Assembly (NCBI GenBank): GCA_030431825.1
Contig: JAUIIJ010000002.1
Location: forward strand, 62,001 to 126,000
From: Alphaproteobacteria bacterium
GTDB lineage: Bacteria; Pseudomonadota; Alphaproteobacteria; Rhodobacterales; Rhodobacteraceae
Direction of reading: 5' to 3'
Length of the DNA stretch: 64,000 nt
Part shown: one piece after another, positions 36,419 through 45,635 of the stretch
Numbering within the stretch: position 1 is the stretch's first letter
Layout of the letters: every line of letters starts with the position of its first letter
Notes under the pieces: generated by a model
Database searches by the model: none
The model's input: only the letters and a program-made list of their open reading frames with translations
Told to the model about the DNA's origin: nothing
Made by a program: the position numbers and the translations under genes

Positions 36419-38794
36419 TCAGCGGTCGTCGCCCTCCGGTCCGGCATCGTCCATGAAATCGTCGTCTATCGCGCCACGCGCCGCACCGGCCACCGCCTCC
36501 TTCTGCGCCGGCGTCAGGTCGTTCGGATTGGCATCCGCGAGGCGCACAGTGACTTCACGATGGGCAAAGTGAATGCCTTCACGCGCAAACAGGGCGCGGA
36601 TTTCTTCGTAGACCCGCTTGCGTACCAGCCATTGATCGCCGGGCTTGGTCATGAATTTGACCCGGATGATCATGGCGCTGTCCTGCATCTCGATCACACC
36701 CTGAGATTTCAGCGGCTGGATGAAATTGTCACCGATCACCGGATCCTCGAGCAATTCCTGACCCAGTTTCTTGATCAGCTTGCGCACCTTCTCGACATCG
36801 GTGTCATAGGTCACACGCAGCGGCAATTTCATGATGACCCAGTCGCGGGAATAGTTGGTCAGCACCTTGATCTCGCCAAACGGGATGGTGTTGAGCGCGC
36901 CCAGATGATGGCGTAGCTGAAAGGATCGCACCGAGATCTTCTCGACCGTGCCCTTCACGTCGCCAATGTCGATATACTCGCCCTTGCGAAACGCGTCGTC
37001 GATCAGAAAGAAAGCCCCGGAAAAGATGTCGCGCACCAGCGTCTGCGCGCCGAACCCGACCGCGAGACCGACGACGCCGGCACCGGCAAAGAGCGGGCTG
37101 ACATTGATGCCCAGTTCGAGCAACGCGATGAGCGCAATCGATACCAGCACGATTGCCAGGATTGCCCCCCGGAACAACGGCAACAATGTCGCCAGGCGGC
37201 TGGCACTGCCGGCACCGCCTTCGTCTCCCAGTTCGGCTTCTGTCTCGTCGACCGTCTCTTCTGCAATCTTGCTGTCGATCCAGATGCGGAAGAAATTGTA
37301 GACGATATAGCCGATGAACAGGATCGTCACGACATCCAGCAGTCGCTCGATCGCCGAATCCGGCAGCAGCCGGTTCTCCGGGTCCCAGACCCGCAGCAGC
37401 GCATAGGCACCGGCCACGAAGGCGAGAATACCCGCAACACGCCGCGCCAGAGCCTCGTAGGTCATGATGTGCCGCGTCGGCGCGAGCCCCGAGGTCGGCT
37501 CGACATCGTCGGGTTGATCGGCAGCGGCTTCTTGCGCCTCTGCGGCGGCGAGCTCGGAGTTGACATGCTCGACATGGCGGATGCGCTCGAACAACCGCTC
37601 GATCAAATAGTTGATACCCCCGTAGACGACGATGATCGACAGGAACACCGCATATGCGCCAGCGACGAGGGGAATGGACTCGTTGCGCTCCAGAACCAGG
37701 TCGAACGCCAGTTCGAACCAGCCAAAGATCACATATCCGATCAGCACAGGCGCCCATGCCACGGACAGGGTACGGATCAGCCACGACACCTCGTTCGCCT
37801 TGCGCCCGCCCCTGATCGCATTGGAAATCGCATTGCGATTGAACAGGATCATCGCGATATTCCCCAGCGCCGCAACGAGTTCGAGCGCGCCGGAAAGAAT
37901 GGCGTAGACATTGTAGTTCAGTCCGAAATCCGCGATCCACGTGCTGAACATGATGGCCGCGATGCTGTAGCTTCCGAGTATCACCGCCCAGCGGTAAAGC
38001 CGCAGGGCCTCCTTGTCCGACAGAACCGGTATCCGGTATTGCGACAGAAACGGCGACAGTACCATCCGCCAGAGATCGGACAAGGTGCGCGCCAGGAAGA
38101 TGGTCAGGAAGATCGCCGCGACCGTCAGCTGGATCGACTGATCCGGTTCCTCGCGAAAGAACAGCGTGCCCAACAGGAAGGCGACCAGCATTGCCAGCAG
38201 CGTTCCCACCACACCCATGACAAAGCGGAACACCAGAAAAGGCATCTTGTCGCGATAGCCCTGCGGGTGTTCGAGGATTCTCGAGACCACGAATTTTCGC
38301 GCGATGTGCTTGCCATAGATCTCTCGCGTGACGAGCCAGCCGACGATGAGCAGGCCAAGCGACATCAGAAGAACGCGCAGATATGTCGAAATCTCGCCAT
38401 CCGGGCTCGTCGCACGCAGGATGAATGTCACCTCGTTCACCGAATTGGGAAGTGCGGCAAGGCGGTTTGCAAGTGTCTCGCGAAACTCGTTCACTTCCGA
38501 CTGCATCTGCATCAGTGGCGAGGCGTGGTCCATCGCCGTGCCCTTCGCAGACGCTCCTGCACCCGGCGTGTCGGCCGGGGCCGCGGCGGCAACCAGCTTG
38601 CCAGTGCCGTCCAGCACGATGACATTGACACCGCTTTCCGCCGCCTGCCTGATCGCGGCGCTCAGGTCGCTGTCAGAGCTTTCGCTGCCGGAACCTGAAC
38701 CTCCGAATCCGGGCAACGTTTGCGCGTCGGAAACCGCCGCGAACCCGAACACTAGACTCAGAACAATCAGAAGGTGCAACAGGATACGGCTCAT
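36419..38794 (-). CDS. Large MscS-family mechanosensitive channel
   Basis: 791-residue inner-membrane channel that opens on membrane tension during hypo-osmotic shock. It has a signal peptide (MSRILLHLLIVLSLVFGFAAVSDAQ) and a Gly/Ser-rich periplasmic stretch. About nine or ten transmembrane helices follow. The MscS core is LFAGAGVVGLAVGFGAQTLVRDIFSGAFFLIDDAFRKGEYIDIGDVKGTVEKI, with Gly/Ala packing in the pore helix, and a beta domain and acidic cytoplasmic tail end the protein. ATG 38794 is the signal-peptide start; the frame runs open to 39145. Monocistronic, divergent from the glycan operon. Confidence 0.93.
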   Translation of the reverse strand: MSRILLHLLIVLSLVFGFAAVSDAQTLPGFGGSGSGSESSDSDLSAAIRQAAESGVNVIVLDGTGKLVAAAAPADTPGAGASAKGTAMDHASPLMQMQSEVNEFRETLANRLAALPNSVNEVTFILRATSPDGEISTYLRVLLMSLGLLIVGWLVTREIYGKHIARKFVVSRILEHPQGYRDKMPFLVFRFVMGVVGTLLAMLVAFLLGTLFFREEPDQSIQLTVAAIFLTIFLARTLSDLWRMVLSPFLSQYRIPVLSDKEALRLYRWAVILGSYSIAAIMFSTWIADFGLNYNVYAILSGALELVAALGNIAMILFNRNAISNAIRGGRKANEVSWLIRTLSVAWAPVLIGYVIFGWFELAFDLVLERNESIPLVAGAYAVFLSIIVVYGGINYLIERLFERIRHVEHVNSELAAAEAQEAAADQPDDVEPTSGLAPTRHIMTYEALARRVAGILAFVAGAYALLRVWDPENRLLPDSAIERLLDVVTILFIGYIVYNFFRIWIDSKIAEETVDETEAELGDEGGAGSASRLATLLPLFRGAILAIVLVSIALIALLELGINVSPLFAGAGVVGLAVGFGAQTLVRDIFSGAFFLIDDAFRKGEYIDIGDVKGTVEKISVRSFQLRHHLGALNTIPFGEIKVLTNYSRDWVIMKLPLRVTYDTDVEKVRKLIKKLGQELLEDPVIGDNFIQPLKSQGVIEMQDSAMIIRVKFMTKPGDQWLVRKRVYEEIRALFAREGIHFAHREVTVRLADANPNDLTPAQKEAVAGAARGAIDDDFMDDAGPEGDDR

Positions 38795-39098
38795 TCGCGC
38801 GGGACTTCCCAAGGGTATTTCGACAATGAACGCTACAGGAGCCCCCCTGCCTGTGCAAACCGCTTTGGCCAAAGTGCGGCGTTCCCGGGAAATTTGTGGT
38901 TTGCAATCAACGACAGGTCTACTAGTAGGGGCGGTGTGGTCCCGGACGCTTCCCGCCGGGTGGTATCGGTGACCCGGAGATTCAAAACCAAGGTTGTGGC
39001 CGTCAGCAGTCGGCCACAAAGGCAGGCATGAGACACGATATGGTATCTGACCCGCATGCGCGCCGCCTGGTGCTCTCCTCGCCGAGCGGGGCAACCTC
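38795..39098. promoter_or_regulatory. Divergent gap mscS / glycan operon
   Basis: 304 bases with no gene I can support. Nearest the glycan operon, TTGTGGCCG (38994-39002) and CGGCCACAA (39011-39019) form a 9-bp stem with an 8-base loop, about 80 bases ahead of the first start codon. It has no T-run and may be an attenuator or operator. Both divergent promoters must lie here. Confidence 0.45.
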
Positions 39099-40310
39099 TT
39101 GACACGCACCGCTGTATCGACGGCCCCACGCCCCCCCCGCATCATGCTCTACAGCCATGACACCTTCGGTCTGGGCCATCTCAGGCGTTCGCGTGCACTG
39201 GCCGAGGCGATCACACGGGCCATCCCCACCGCATCGGCGCTCATACTTACGGGGTCTCCGGTTGCGGGGCGGTTCACCTTTCCCGCCCGCGTCGATCATG
39301 TGCGCCTGCCCGGTGTGACCAAACTGCGCGACGGCAGCTATGAATCCCAGACACTCGGCATGGACATCGAACAGACCACGGATCTGCGCGCCGGGCTGAT
39401 CCGGGCCACCGCCGAGCAGTACGATCCGGACATCGTGATCGTCGACAAGGAACCGACCGGCTTTCGCGGCGAGCTGTTGCCGACGCTGGAGATGCTCGCC
39501 GACGAAGGGCGCGCCCGGCTGGTGCTTGGCCTGCGCGACGTGCTTGACGAGCCTGCGGTGCTGGCGGCCGAATGGGATCGCAAGGGGGCCATCGCGGCCA
39601 CCGAACGCTTTTACGACGAGCTGTGGATTTACGGGCTGCGCTCGATCTACGATCCGACCGAGGGGCTCGCCCTCAGCGACAAGGTCAAGCGCCGGATGCA
39701 TTGGACCGGCTATCTGCGCCGAACCCTGAGCACCGAAGCCGCGCCGATCAGCGACCCCTATATCCTGGTGACACCCGGAGGCGGTGGCGATGGGCAATCA
39801 ATGGTCAACCTTGTCCTGTCGGCCTATGAACGCGATCCCGCGCTCGGCCCGCGTGCGATGCTGGTCTACGGTCCCTTCCTTTCGGGCGACACCCGGGCCG
39901 ACTTCGAAACCCGCGTTGCCAGGCTGAACGGACGGGTCACCGCCGTGGGGTTCGACTCGCAGATCGAGGCCCTGTTTGCCGGGGCCGAAGGCGTGGTCTG
40001 CATGGGTGGGTACAACACGTTCTGCGAAGTTCTGTCGTTTGACAAGCGTGCGGTCATCGTGCCGCGCACGGTGCCGCGCCTGGAACAATATATCCGGGCC
40101 AGCCGCGCCGAAGACCTCGGTCTTGTGCGGATGTTGTGCGACCGGGGCGACGGCATGACAACCCAATCCATGATCGAAGCGATCCGTGCCCTGCCCTGTC
40201 AATCGAAACCTTCGGACGCCGTTTCCGACGGATTGCTGGACGGGCTTGACTATGTCACCGATCGCGTCTCCGTCCTCCTGAGCAAAAGCGCGGACAAAGC
40301 AGCAGAATGA
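39099..40310 (+). CDS. MurG-like (GT-B) glycosyltransferase, first gene of glycan operon
   Basis: About 403 residues, GT-B fold. The N-terminal loop SHDTFGLGHLRRS (24-31 for GLGHLRRS) is the glycine-rich acceptor loop of GT28-like enzymes. The C-terminal half has VTPGGGGDG (224-232) and VVCMGGYNTFCEVLS (302-313), where nucleotide sugar binds. It is clearly related to the protein at 43212 (shared GHLRR and GYNT). It appears to start at TTG 39099; ATG 39144 is an alternative that would clip the first strand. Cytosolic or membrane-associated. Donor and acceptor unknown. Confidence 0.8.
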   Translation: MTRTAVSTAPRPPRIMLYSHDTFGLGHLRRSRALAEAITRAIPTASALILTGSPVAGRFTFPARVDHVRLPGVTKLRDGSYESQTLGMDIEQTTDLRAGLIRATAEQYDPDIVIVDKEPTGFRGELLPTLEMLADEGRARLVLGLRDVLDEPAVLAAEWDRKGAIAATERFYDELWIYGLRSIYDPTEGLALSDKVKRRMHWTGYLRRTLSTEAAPISDPYILVTPGGGGDGQSMVNLVLSAYERDPALGPRAMLVYGPFLSGDTRADFETRVARLNGRVTAVGFDSQIEALFAGAEGVVCMGGYNTFCEVLSFDKRAVIVPRTVPRLEQYIRASRAEDLGLVRMLCDRGDGMTTQSMIEAIRALPCQSKPSDAVSDGLLDGLDYVTDRVSVLLSKSADKAAE

Positions 40311-41542
40311 CCGGAAAACTCGCGATTGTGGTCAAGGGATGGCCGCGCCTGTCCGAAACCTTCATCGCGCAGGAGCTGGTGGCGCTGGAACAGGCGGGAC
40401 ATGAGTTCGACATCTGGTCGCTGCGCCATCCGACCGATACCAAGACCCATCCGCTTCATGACCGACTTCAGGCGCAGGTGCGATACCTTCCGGAATACCT
40501 GCACCACGATCCGGCCCGTGTCTGGAAGGCCCGCGAAGTTGCCCGCACCCTGCCCGGCTATGCGGATGCCTATGCCGTCTGGCGCCGCGATCTTGCCCGC
40601 GATCTCGACAAGAACCGAATCCGCCGGTTCGGACAGGCCTGCGTGCTGGCCGCCGAATTGCCCGCGCAAACGCGTGGCCTTTATGCGCATTTTCTGCATA
40701 CGCCCGCATCGGTCGCGCGCTATGCCGCGATCATGCGCGGCTTGCCCTGGAGCTTCTCGGCCCATGCCAAGGATATCTGGACCTCTCCTGATTGGGAGAT
40801 CGCCGAGAAACTGGCGGATGACGCGACGGGGGCCACTTTCGGAGCGACGTGCACGGCCTATGGCGCAGCGCAGTTGCGCCGGCTCGCGGCGGATCCTTCG
40901 CGGATCGACCTGATCTATCACGGGCTTGACCTCAGCCGTTTTCCCGAACCACCGGAACATGCGCCGCGCCGCCCCGGCGATCCGTTGCGACTCATGTCCG
41001 TCGGGCGGCTGGTCGAGAAAAAGGGATTTGACCGGTTGATCGCGGCGCTGGCGCAACTGCCTGACCGGCTGGATTGGCACTGGACGCATATCGGCGGTGG
41101 GCCGCTGTCCGAACCTCTGGCGCAAAAGGCGAGCGCCAGTGGCATCGCGGCGCGGATCACCTGGTGCGGCCCCTGCGATCAGCCACGGGTGATTGAACAG
41201 ATGCGCAATGCCGACCTGTTTGTCCTACCCAGCCGCATCGCGGCGGACGGCGATCGCGACGGATTGCCCAACGTTCTGATGGAGGCCGCCAGCCAGCGTC
41301 TCGCAATCCTGACAACCGCTGTCTCGGCGATCCCCGAATTCATCGAGGATGGCGTGCACGGGACCCTCTCAGAGGACACGCCGGCGGCCCTTGCCACCGC
41401 GATCTCACGGCTTGCCGCCGATCCGGACCATGCGCAGGCCATGGCCGACAACGCGCTGGCCCGGCTGCGCGCCGAGTTCGTCATGGAGCCCGGTATCGAG
41501 CGCCTGTCGCAGCGGTTGCACCGCCTGACCGAAAGCCGTTGA
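40307..41542 (+). CDS. GT4-family glycosyltransferase
   Basis: 411-residue GT-B enzyme. It has the N-terminal VVKGWPRLSETFIAQELVALEQAGHEFDIWSLR typical of exopolysaccharide-type GT4 proteins, FSAHAKDIW, and the donor-site VGRLVEKKGFDRLI, THIGGGPL and the E-x7-E region LPNVLMEAASQRLAILTTAVSAIPEFIEDG. ATG overlaps the previous stop by 4 bases. It probably adds a sugar from a nucleotide donor to a glycan or lipid carrier on the cytoplasmic side. Confidence 0.88.
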   Translation: MTGKLAIVVKGWPRLSETFIAQELVALEQAGHEFDIWSLRHPTDTKTHPLHDRLQAQVRYLPEYLHHDPARVWKAREVARTLPGYADAYAVWRRDLARDLDKNRIRRFGQACVLAAELPAQTRGLYAHFLHTPASVARYAAIMRGLPWSFSAHAKDIWTSPDWEIAEKLADDATGATFGATCTAYGAAQLRRLAADPSRIDLIYHGLDLSRFPEPPEHAPRRPGDPLRLMSVGRLVEKKGFDRLIAALAQLPDRLDWHWTHIGGGPLSEPLAQKASASGIAARITWCGPCDQPRVIEQMRNADLFVLPSRIAADGDRDGLPNVLMEAASQRLAILTTAVSAIPEFIEDGVHGTLSEDTPAALATAISRLAADPDHAQAMADNALARLRAEFVMEPGIERLSQRLHRLTESR

Positions 41543-41545
41543 CCG

Positions 41546-42637
41546 ATGCCGCGCGTGGCCTTCTACGCCCCGATGAAACCGCCGACGCATCCTGTGCCCT
41601 CGGGCGATCGCGCCTTTGCCCGCGCCTTGATGACGGCGATTGCCACCGACGATGCCGACGTGTCGCTGGTGTCCACCGTCCAGACCCACGAGAGCAAGGG
41701 CGAAGCGACCCGGCAGGTCGCAATCCGCGACAAGGCGCGTGCCGAGGCGGCCCGGATTTGCGCGCGCCATGCCGCCGCCCCCCCCGATCTGTGGGTGACC
41801 TATCACAATTACTACAAGGCCCCGGATTTCATAGGGCACGCGGTCACGTCCGAACTGGGTATCCCGTATGTCCAGATCGAGGCGAGCCGCGCCAGGAAAC
41901 GCCTGACCGGCCCCTGGGCAGAATTCGCAGCCGCCGCGGAATCGGCCATCGACGCGGCGGATGTGGTGTTTTACCTCACCGCGAATGATCTGATCACCCT
42001 GGAACGGCATCGCCCTGCGGGGCAGCGGCTGGTCAATCTCAGGCCATTTCTGCCACAGACGGATCTGCCCGCTGCCGCCGACCCGGCACGGCATCTGCCC
42101 CGGATGCTGAGTGCCGGGATGATGCGGCATGGCGACAAGCTCGCATCCTACCGGATCATTGCCGACACGCTCGGCGAACTTGGCGATCACGATTGGCAGC
42201 TTGATATTGCCGGCGATGGCCCCGCGCGCCCCGAGGTCGAGCAGTTGATGGCCCCTTTCGGTGATCGCGTTCGTTTCCTCGGCCAGCTTGACGCCGCCCA
42301 GATGCGCGCGGCCTATGGCAACACCGCGCTGTTCTTCTGGCCCGGCGTGCACGAGGGGTTCGGCATGGTCTACCTCGAAGCTCAGGCGGCGGGCGTGCCG
42401 GTGATCGCGCAGGATCGCCCCGGCGTCCGCGACGTTCTCGCGCCCGGCCCCTATCCATCGCCCGAGGACGGGGCGGCGGCCCTTGCCACACGGATCGCCG
42501 AAATGCTGGGCGATGCCGCCCAGTGTCGCGCGCGCGGTCTGGCCGCACGGCAGACCATCCAGCGCGACCACCTGTTGACAAGCGCGCGTGACACGTTCTG
42601 GCGCGCGGTCGCGCCGTTGCTGGAGAACCGGTCGTGA
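41546..42637 (+). CDS. GT4-family glycosyltransferase
   Basis: 363-residue GT-B enzyme with N-terminal FYAPMKPPTHPVPSGDRAFARALM, and donor-site residues LDIAGDGPARPEVEQL, VRFLGQL and FFWPGVHEGFGMVYLEAQAAGVPVIAQDRPGVRDVL (E-x7-E). It starts 3 bases after the preceding stop. The second GT4 in the operon argues for a multi-sugar product. Confidence 0.88.
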   Translation: MPRVAFYAPMKPPTHPVPSGDRAFARALMTAIATDDADVSLVSTVQTHESKGEATRQVAIRDKARAEAARICARHAAAPPDLWVTYHNYYKAPDFIGHAVTSELGIPYVQIEASRARKRLTGPWAEFAAAAESAIDAADVVFYLTANDLITLERHRPAGQRLVNLRPFLPQTDLPAAADPARHLPRMLSAGMMRHGDKLASYRIIADTLGELGDHDWQLDIAGDGPARPEVEQLMAPFGDRVRFLGQLDAAQMRAAYGNTALFFWPGVHEGFGMVYLEAQAAGVPVIAQDRPGVRDVLAPGPYPSPEDGAAALATRIAEMLGDAAQCRARGLAARQTIQRDHLLTSARDTFWRAVAPLLENRS

Positions 42638-43215
42638 TCCGCCTCGCGCTCTTGCGACACGGGCACACCGCCTGGAACCGCGCGGGCCGCATTCAGGGCA
42701 GCAGCGATATACCGCTGGATGACGACGCCCGCGCGGAGTTGCGCCAGTTCCGCCTGCCAGCCCCGTGGGACAGGGCCGACCTCTGGTCCAGCCCGCTGGA
42801 CCGCGCAAGGGAAACCGCCCGGATCGTTGCCGCGCGCGCACCGCGGGTTGACCGGGCGCTGTCGGAAATGAGGTGGGGCGATTGGGAGGGGCTGCGCGGC
42901 ATCGACCTGCTGGAACAACCCGGATCGGGGTTTCGGCATATCGAGGATTGGGGCTGGGATTATCGCGCGCCAGATGGTGAAAGCCCGCGAGAGCTTGACC
43001 GGCGCTTGCGCCCCTGGCTCGACCGGATGACGCGGGATGCGGTTGTGGTCTGCCATATCGGGGTGATGCGGGTTCTGCTCGCCCGCGCGCATGGCTGGAA
43101 TTTCGACGGCCCGGCCCCCTTCCGGATCAAGCGCAACCGGTTGTTCGTGCTGACCCTCTCGGGTCAAAAGCTGACCCCCGACCGCGAGCCGGTACGATTG
43201 GAGAAGCGGTCATGA
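42634..43215 (+). CDS. Histidine phosphatase family protein
   Basis: 193-residue phosphoglycerate-mutase-like phosphatase. LLRHGHTAWNRAGRIQG has the phospho-accepting His9, SPLDRARETA follows, EMRWGDWEG is the family acid region, and VVCHIGVMRVLL has the second histidine. GTG start overlaps the previous stop (GTGA) and its own stop overlaps the next gene. Within a glycan operon it may remove phosphate from a sugar or lipid intermediate; related CobC-type roles are less likely here. Confidence 0.88.
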   Translation: MIRLALLRHGHTAWNRAGRIQGSSDIPLDDDARAELRQFRLPAPWDRADLWSSPLDRARETARIVAARAPRVDRALSEMRWGDWEGLRGIDLLEQPGSGFRHIEDWGWDYRAPDGESPRELDRRLRPWLDRMTRDAVVVCHIGVMRVLLARAHGWNFDGPAPFRIKRNRLFVLTLSGQKLTPDREPVRLEKRS

Positions 43216-44348
43216 AGGTGATGATCGTCGTCACTCACCTGCTGGGCACCGGCCACCTGCGCCGGGCGCTCGTGCTTGCCGATGCCTTTGCGACGGCGGG
43301 AAACCGGGTGGTTCTGGTCAGCGGCGGCATGCCACTGGACATCACCGTACCAACGGGCGTCCGGATGCTGCAACTGCCTCCGCTCCGGTCGGACGGAGTG
43401 AATTTTTCGCGCCTGCTGAACAAGACCGGCGAACCCGCCGATGAAACACTGATGAAGGCGCGCGGCGCGCTGCTGTGCGACACGGTCGCCGACTTCAAAC
43501 CCGACGTCCTGTTGACCGAGTTGTTTCCATTCGGCCGGCGCATTCTGAGCGCGGAATTCCTCGCGCTACTCCAGGCCGCAAATGCGCTGCAGGCGCGACC
43601 GGTGATCCTGTCATCGGTGCGTGACATCCTTGCGCCCCCGTCCAAACCGTCCAGGGCGGAGCGGGCTGCGCAGATGGTTGCCGACCACTACGACGCCGTT
43701 CTGGTGCATTCCGATCCCGCGATTACGCCGCTTGAGCAAAGCTGGCCGGTGAGCGATGCGATACGGTCGAGGCTGCGATATACCGGTTACGTGACCCAGC
43801 CCGCGCCACAGCCGCATCCGGACGGGATCGGCACCGGTGAAATCCTGGTGAGTGCCGGGGGCGGCGAGGTGGGCACCAGCATTTTTGAAACCGCGCTTTC
43901 CGCCGCGCGGCATATCGACGGAATGCGCTGGCGCCTGCTGGTTGCCGGCCCGGCAGAGCGCGTGGCCTCCTTGCGCAGCCGGGCAACCGGGCGGCACGTC
44001 ATCGTCGAGCCGCTGCGCCCGGATTTTCGCAACGTCCTTGCCAATGCCACCGCCTCTGTCAGCATGTGCGGCTACAACACCGCGATGGATGTTCTGCAAA
44101 CCGGGATCCCGGCCGTGTTCATCCCCTTTGACGCGGGCGGCGAGGTCGAACAGGCGCTGCGCGCCGACAGCTTGTCGGGCCTGCCGGGCATCGCGACGGT
44201 GCGCGAGCGCGATCTGACTGCCGAGACGCTCCGTACCGCGATCCGCGAGGTGACGGGCGCTCCGCTCCGCGCGCAGAGCAGTTTGGAATTTGACGGCGCG
44301 GCCCGGTCCGTGGCAATCGCGACCGAGATGGTAAAGGCACGTGGATGA
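43212..44348 (+). CDS. MurG-like (GT-B) glycosyltransferase, second copy
   Basis: 378-residue GT-B enzyme. VVTHLLGTGHLRRALVLADAF (GTGHLRR at 12-18) corresponds to the first gene's GLGHLRR, and SAGGGEVGTS and SVSMCGYNTAMDVLQTGIPAVFIPFDAGGEVEQ correspond to its C-terminal site. ATG overlaps the previous stop by 4 bases and its stop overlaps the deacetylase gene by 4. It likely acts at another step of the same glycan. Confidence 0.82.
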   Translation: MKVMIVVTHLLGTGHLRRALVLADAFATAGNRVVLVSGGMPLDITVPTGVRMLQLPPLRSDGVNFSRLLNKTGEPADETLMKARGALLCDTVADFKPDVLLTELFPFGRRILSAEFLALLQAANALQARPVILSSVRDILAPPSKPSRAERAAQMVADHYDAVLVHSDPAITPLEQSWPVSDAIRSRLRYTGYVTQPAPQPHPDGIGTGEILVSAGGGEVGTSIFETALSAARHIDGMRWRLLVAGPAERVASLRSRATGRHVIVEPLRPDFRNVLANATASVSMCGYNTAMDVLQTGIPAVFIPFDAGGEVEQALRADSLSGLPGIATVRERDLTAETLRTAIREVTGAPLRAQSSLEFDGAARSVAIATEMVKARG

Positions 44349-45112
44349 CCCCGGACTGGACGCCCCTTGACGCAGAACTAGGCCGCTGGAAGGCCGAAGG
44401 CCTGACCCTGCCCCTCTGGTGGCGGGATGATGACGCCGTTGCCGCGACACCACAGCTGCAACGGTTGCACGACCTCGCCCGAAATCTGGGAATGCCCGTG
44501 CATCTCGCCGTGATCCCGGCCCACGCCCAGGACTCGCTGGCCGATTTCGCCGGGGCGCACATGGTCCCGGTGCTTCACGGCTGGTCGCATGTCAACCATG
44601 CCCCGCCGACGGCGAAAAAGGCAGAGTTCGGCGCCCATCGCGATCCGAACATCATGCGCAGGGAAATCGAACAGGGCCTGACCCGTTTGCGCGCACTCTT
44701 TGGCGAGGCATTCGTCCCGATGTTCGTGCCGCCCTGGAATCGCATTTCCCCCGACCTGCCCGCCCACTTGCCCGGACTGGGGGTGCGCATGCTTTCGACC
44801 TTCACACCGCGCACCCAAGCGCACGCAGCACCAGAATTATGCCAGATCAACACCCATCTTGATCCGATCAACTGGCGGGCGGACAAGACCCTGCACGATC
44901 CGGATACGCTGATCCGGCAGGTTGCAATGCAATTGGCGGACCGGCGCGAAGCCCGCGCCGATCGCAAAGAACCCTATGGCATCCTGACCCATCATCTGGT
45001 TCATGACACCGCAATCTGGGACCATGTCGAGGCGCTTCTGGCGCGCCTGCTGGACGGTCCCACGCAAATCTGGACCGCACATTCCGGGGAGACCACCGAT
45101 GAGCCGACTTGA
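44345..45112 (+). CDS. Polysaccharide deacetylase-like protein
   Basis: 255-residue NodB-like (CE4) protein. The metal-site Asp pair is in LWWRDDDAV (27-30) and the histidines in LHGWSHVNH (His78, His82), with PPWNR (129-133) as motif 3. These place it near the polysaccharide-deacetylase fold found in uncharacterised Rhodobacteraceae proteins. No signal peptide is present, so it should work on a cytosolic precursor. It overlaps the methyltransferase gene by 14 bases. The exact acyl group or substrate is unknown. Confidence 0.82.
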   Translation: MTPDWTPLDAELGRWKAEGLTLPLWWRDDDAVAATPQLQRLHDLARNLGMPVHLAVIPAHAQDSLADFAGAHMVPVLHGWSHVNHAPPTAKKAEFGAHRDPNIMRREIEQGLTRLRALFGEAFVPMFVPPWNRISPDLPAHLPGLGVRMLSTFTPRTQAHAAPELCQINTHLDPINWRADKTLHDPDTLIRQVAMQLADRREARADRKEPYGILTHHLVHDTAIWDHVEALLARLLDGPTQIWTAHSGETTDEPT

Positions 45113-45575
45113 TTCGATGCTGCGCCGCTTTACCGCCCAGCGAGACGGGCTGAACTGGGCGGCGAAAGAGATCGCCGACCAACCCGGCGACGTGCTGGAT
45201 CTCGGGCTTGGCAACGGTCGCACCTATGACCACCTGCGCGAATTGTTCCCCGCCCGGCGCGTCCTGGTGATCGACCGGGTGCTGCAATGCCATCCCTCCT
45301 GCACTCCGCCGGCCGAGGATTTTCTGGAGGGCGAGGCAGAACCCATGCTGCGCCGCCTGCAGGAGATGGGCGCACGCATCGCCCTGGCCCATTACGATTT
45401 CGGCACAGGCATCAAGGACGACGACGTGGCCGAAGCGGCGCGGCTCAGCCCCCTGCTCGCCCCCGTGATGTGCTCGGGCGGGTTGATCGTGTCTGGCCAG
45501 CCGCTGGTCGGTTTCCGGCAGATGCGTGGCCCCGATACCATCGCGCCCGACCGCTACCTGTTCTATCGCAGCTGA
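45099..45575 (+). CDS. Class I SAM-dependent methyltransferase (Methyltransf_17-like)
   Basis: 158-residue protein with the SAM loop VLDLGLGNGRTYDHLRELFP, DRVLQCHPSCTPP, and ALAHYDFGTGIKDDD, then CSGGLIVSGQPL. It is a paralogue of the product at 28827-29324. ATG 45099 lies inside the end of the deacetylase gene and has GGGGAG seven bases upstream. It is the last gene of the glycan operon and may methylate the sugar or a lipid-linked intermediate. Confidence 0.82.
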   Translation: MSRLDSMLRRFTAQRDGLNWAAKEIADQPGDVLDLGLGNGRTYDHLRELFPARRVLVIDRVLQCHPSCTPPAEDFLEGEAEPMLRRLQEMGARIALAHYDFGTGIKDDDVAEAARLSPLLAPVMCSGGLIVSGQPLVGFRQMRGPDTIAPDRYLFYRS

Positions 45576-45635
45576 CCCTTCCTCATGTGCGTCAGCGTCG
45601 CTATATCGTGAGCCATCCAGCCCAAAGGTGCCCCA

